From the NCBI GenBank assembly GCA_009746045.1, contig RPFO01000156.1, positions 3,833,591 to 3,897,590 of the forward strand: a stretch of 64,000 bases of DNA. Reading direction: 5' to 3'. Every line of letters begins with the position of its first letter. Positions within the stretch are counted from its first letter, which is position 1. The notes under the pieces are model-generated. The model was given only the letters and a program-made list of their open reading frames with translations, was not told the origin of the DNA and made no database searches. The stretch comes from Mesostigma viride. Its lineage: Eukaryota > Streptophyta > Mesostigmatophyceae > Mesostigmatales > Mesostigmataceae. Positions 62,766 to 64,000 of the stretch are shown one piece after another. Position numbers and translations under genes: made by a program.

Positions 62766-64000
62766 GGGATTCTTAGTTCGATGCGTCAGACCATGGTCAG
62801 ACAGCGGTTTTCCCGATCGAAATCTGATTCGTTTGGTCAGATTCCTGTTTCCGTCACGCCCTTTACGGAACATGTGCGAAATTTGGGCGCGGACAAGACG
62901 TGGACGTCTGTGTAACGTCCGGGGAAAGCGATGCGCGCATTTTTTTTTTCCCTAGCATGGTGGGCATGGCGAGGTGAATTCAGGCTGCTCGGCATGTCGG
63001 AGGACTAGGCCAATCATATGGCGGAAAATTTTCTGTTTCATGAGGTCACTGCTTTGTTTTCATGTAACCGGCATGGGCGTTTTCATGTCATTAATCAGAG
63101 CGAATTTTCTGTCCTCTGGAATAATTAAGAAAAGGAATTCATGTTGGCGGCAGTGGCTGACAAGTTTTGCGGACTAAACTTATCGTAGTCAAACCGTTAA
63201 CGTTGCTAGAACTGGATTGAAAGCTTTGACAACCGGGGGTTGGCACTTTTCCGGTTTGTCTCGGTAAGTAATTACATGATGCATGCGCGATCGAAGTAAC
63301 GCTCATCCGCCTGCATGGGAGGCCGGCTTTTCTTGCGTCCCCTGGGCGAAAGATTTACAAGGGTTAGGTACAGTTTGTCGGGCGACGGTATCTGCTCTGT
63401 TTTTTGTGCTGTACGGGCTCATCGTTGTGAGCCTTTTGCGCCAAACTTTGCAGTTTCGCCTGGTCGTTTGCCCCCTGCGCATGCTCGAGTATAGTTCAAT
63501 ATGTGCCTGGCAATTTTAGATTGCTTTCGTTGGCAGGTACGCCAGATTATGGTTCATAAGGACAGTAATACAGCTTGGTTTTGAAACGGGCTTTTTGGGA
63601 GAATATTGCGCGTATTTCTTGTGCATGACGAGAGACCAAACCTTAGCAGCGGCATGAGCTAGTGCGCCTCGCTAGGAGCTGAAAATCTGCCTAACGCTTT
63701 ACATTTTCACACGCAGGAAAGGAAGCGCATGTTTGACATGTTTGGTTAGAGTAAATGTATGTAGGTATCGGTTACCATGGGTTCATTTCAGTACTCACCC
63801 TTGAGGAGGAGACTTGCAGCCTAACATCATATGGCAAGGCAGCCAATCTAGCCATGGCTGGCAATATGGTTTACAACAAGCTATACCTTGCATACATGAT
63901 TTATTGATTGCATTCCGTTATCCCTTTGTCTTTGGGCATGTTGGATAGCGTACTGAGGTCATTTTACAAGGTTTTGTTGCGTTCAGTATTTTCTTTTGTG
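62766..64000. other. Spacer without recognisable gene
   Basis: Short frames on both strands with no family features. I see no element termini in it. Confidence 0.5.

Overview
The window is eukaryotic nuclear DNA made almost entirely of nested transposable elements. GC-rich coding blocks sit in AT-richer spacers, two genes carry GT-AG introns, and AATAAA-type 3' ends are present. The gene style (Gly/Ala/Pro and poly-Ser tracts, CTG repeats, YR retrotransposons, piggyBac) would fit a green alga, where the related Kangaroo element was described in Volvox. The sequence alone does not fix the species. No ordinary host gene, rRNA, tRNA or CRISPR array was recognised.

Two related families (A and B) of tyrosine-recombinase (YR) retrotransposons, DIRS order, PAT/Ngaro-type, dominate. 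A complete copy is A1 - gag - pol (RT, RNase H, tyrosine recombinase) - B1-A2-B2, i.e. split direct repeats. Termini are TGRTTGATC...GCACAGWGGA and insertions leave no target-site duplication. In every copy that retains the region, RNase H and the recombinase are separated by GDVESNPGP, an exact 2A-type ribosome-skipping motif.

Layout. 1-1257: no gene. 1258-4545: truncated copy of element E1 with a broken gene. 4546-5322: A fragment. 5323-7194: deleted B copy (B-1). 7195-10407: low-complexity repeats and spacer. 10408-16560 plus 29157-29791: B-2, split by an A cluster made of A-minus (16561-22445 and 28763-29156) with an inverted A-plus copy (22446-28762) inside its own A1 repeat, giving a palindrome with arms of about 5.9 kb. 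29942-49020: a piggyBac transposase gene in three pieces, broken first by a TTAA-ended element (30161-40420) and then by B-3 (41544-48298). Inside the TTAA element lies E1 (30683-39583), an 8.9 kb two-gene element with perfect 32-bp TIRs. 49021-61335: B-4, broken by full-length B-5 (50945-57729) and by a 481-bp mini-element (59070-59550). 61336-64000: 8-mer arrays, a diverged E1-type first exon, and spacer.

E1 carries two divergent spliced genes. One encodes a large protein with a VDGGGDN...LPVGHTHxDxDQRF signature, the other a coiled-coil protein of unknown role. They flank a perfect 153-bp-arm palindrome that looks like a shared bidirectional promoter. E1 and the 2A-bearing YR retrotransposons are the two most interesting systems here. 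Many reading-frame breaks lie in homopolymers, so some may be assembly errors.
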